64,000 nucleotides of DNA, from NCBI RefSeq assembly GCF_001679785.1, contig NZ_CP016287.1, positions 62,001 to 126,000 on the forward strand, written 5' to 3'. The translations under genes and the position numbers were made by a program. This stretch comes from Rhizobium leguminosarum. Lineage in GTDB: Bacteria; Pseudomonadota; Alphaproteobacteria; Rhizobiales; Rhizobiaceae. A model generated the notes under the pieces. It had not been told where the DNA came from. It did not search any database and saw nothing but the letters and a program-made list of their open reading frames with translations. This document shows, piece by piece, positions 63,843 to 64,000 of this stretch. The stretch's first letter is position 1; each line of letters starts with the position of its first letter.

Positions 63843-64000
63843 CTATTTTCCGTTCGTGTTTCCCGTTTGTTTTATGGCTGCCTTGAGCACGCCTTCCTGC
63901 AGATCCGCCTGGTCTGCAAGAATGGCGGCGGCCTCGTTCAGCAAGACGTCTTTTGCATTCTTGCGGGCATTCTCGATGGCAATATCAGCGCTCAGGCTGC
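63843..64000 (-). CDS. C-terminal part of an unidentified gene (continues beyond window)
   Basis: A minus-strand frame enters at 64000 and ends at TAG 63843-63845. The 52 visible residues include ADIAIENARKNAKDVLLNEA, then AAILADQADLQEGVLKAAIK and a short tail QTGNTNGK. The segment is helical and amphipathic. It is too short to name. Confidence 0.6.
   Translation of the reverse strand, partial: SLSADIAIENARKNAKDVLLNEAAAILADQADLQEGVLKAAIKQTGNTNGK

Overview
The window looks like an accessory replicon (plasmid or chromid) of a fast-growing rhizobium, Rhizobium or a close relative. The support is the GC-rich coding bias, the density of ABC importers for sugars and sugar acids with dedicated LacI/GntR/IclR regulators, a PE-ligase-polymerase LigD, several small orphan proteins of rhizobial type, and an IS66-family element. 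No rRNA, tRNA, replication origin, repABC or CRISPR array was recognised. The organism call is inference; no marker gene proves the species.

Layout. 1-1.3 kb: the end of one LigD-type ligase, a BrnA-like orphan and a small membrane protein. 1.4-7.8 kb: a minus-strand operon of a FadR-type regulator, a DenD-like dehydrogenase and a CUT1 sugar ABC importer, preceded by a 43-bp perfect inverted repeat (18-bp arms). 8-11.5 kb: small orphan genes, including a frameshifted PRC-barrel protein. 11.8-14.5 kb: a complete LigD. 14.7-19.3 kb: an SLC13-type transporter gene cut in two by a 2.83-kb IS66 element with an 8-bp target duplication. 19.3-33.7 kb: a large sugar-acid region with two minus-strand operons and a GntR regulator between them. 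One operon encodes an IlvD/Edd dehydratase, L-talarate/galactarate dehydratase, an RraA-like protein, a ketoglutarate-semialdehyde dehydrogenase, KdgD, a family-5 binding protein and an Ldh-type oxidoreductase. The other encodes DppB, DppC and fused DppDF transport proteins plus a D-2-hydroxyacid dehydrogenase. 33.7-37.4 kb: an EamA exporter, a zinc-ribbon microprotein with a Nudix hydrolase, a peroxiredoxin-like protein and an ABC ATPase remnant. 37.4-40.3 kb: an HD-GYP protein and a GAF-GGDEF-EAL protein.

41-47.6 kb: a plus-strand LacI regulator, a complete CUT1 importer and a GH63/MGH-type glycosidase, controlled by two identical 14-bp operators. 47.6-48.2 kb: a ParD gene with a frameshifted ParE. 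48.3-52 kb: an SbcC/SbcD-like pair. 52.4-54 kb: an acetolactate-synthase-like ThDP enzyme. 54.3-55.1 kb: a TacA/TacT-like toxin-antitoxin pair. 56.6-63.8 kb: a second RraA-like protein, an IclR regulator and a complete Dpp-type importer whose binding protein is a same-length paralogue of the one at 20.5-22 kb. The window ends inside a minus-strand gene.

How it fits together. Three of the four importers sit with the enzymes and regulator that probably process the imported compound. The best-supported pathway is import of a hexarate, dehydration by TalrD to 5-dehydro-4-deoxyglucarate, KdgD to 2-oxoglutarate semialdehyde, then oxidation to 2-oxoglutarate. A shared palindrome upstream of both operons of this region suggests that the GntR protein between them controls both.
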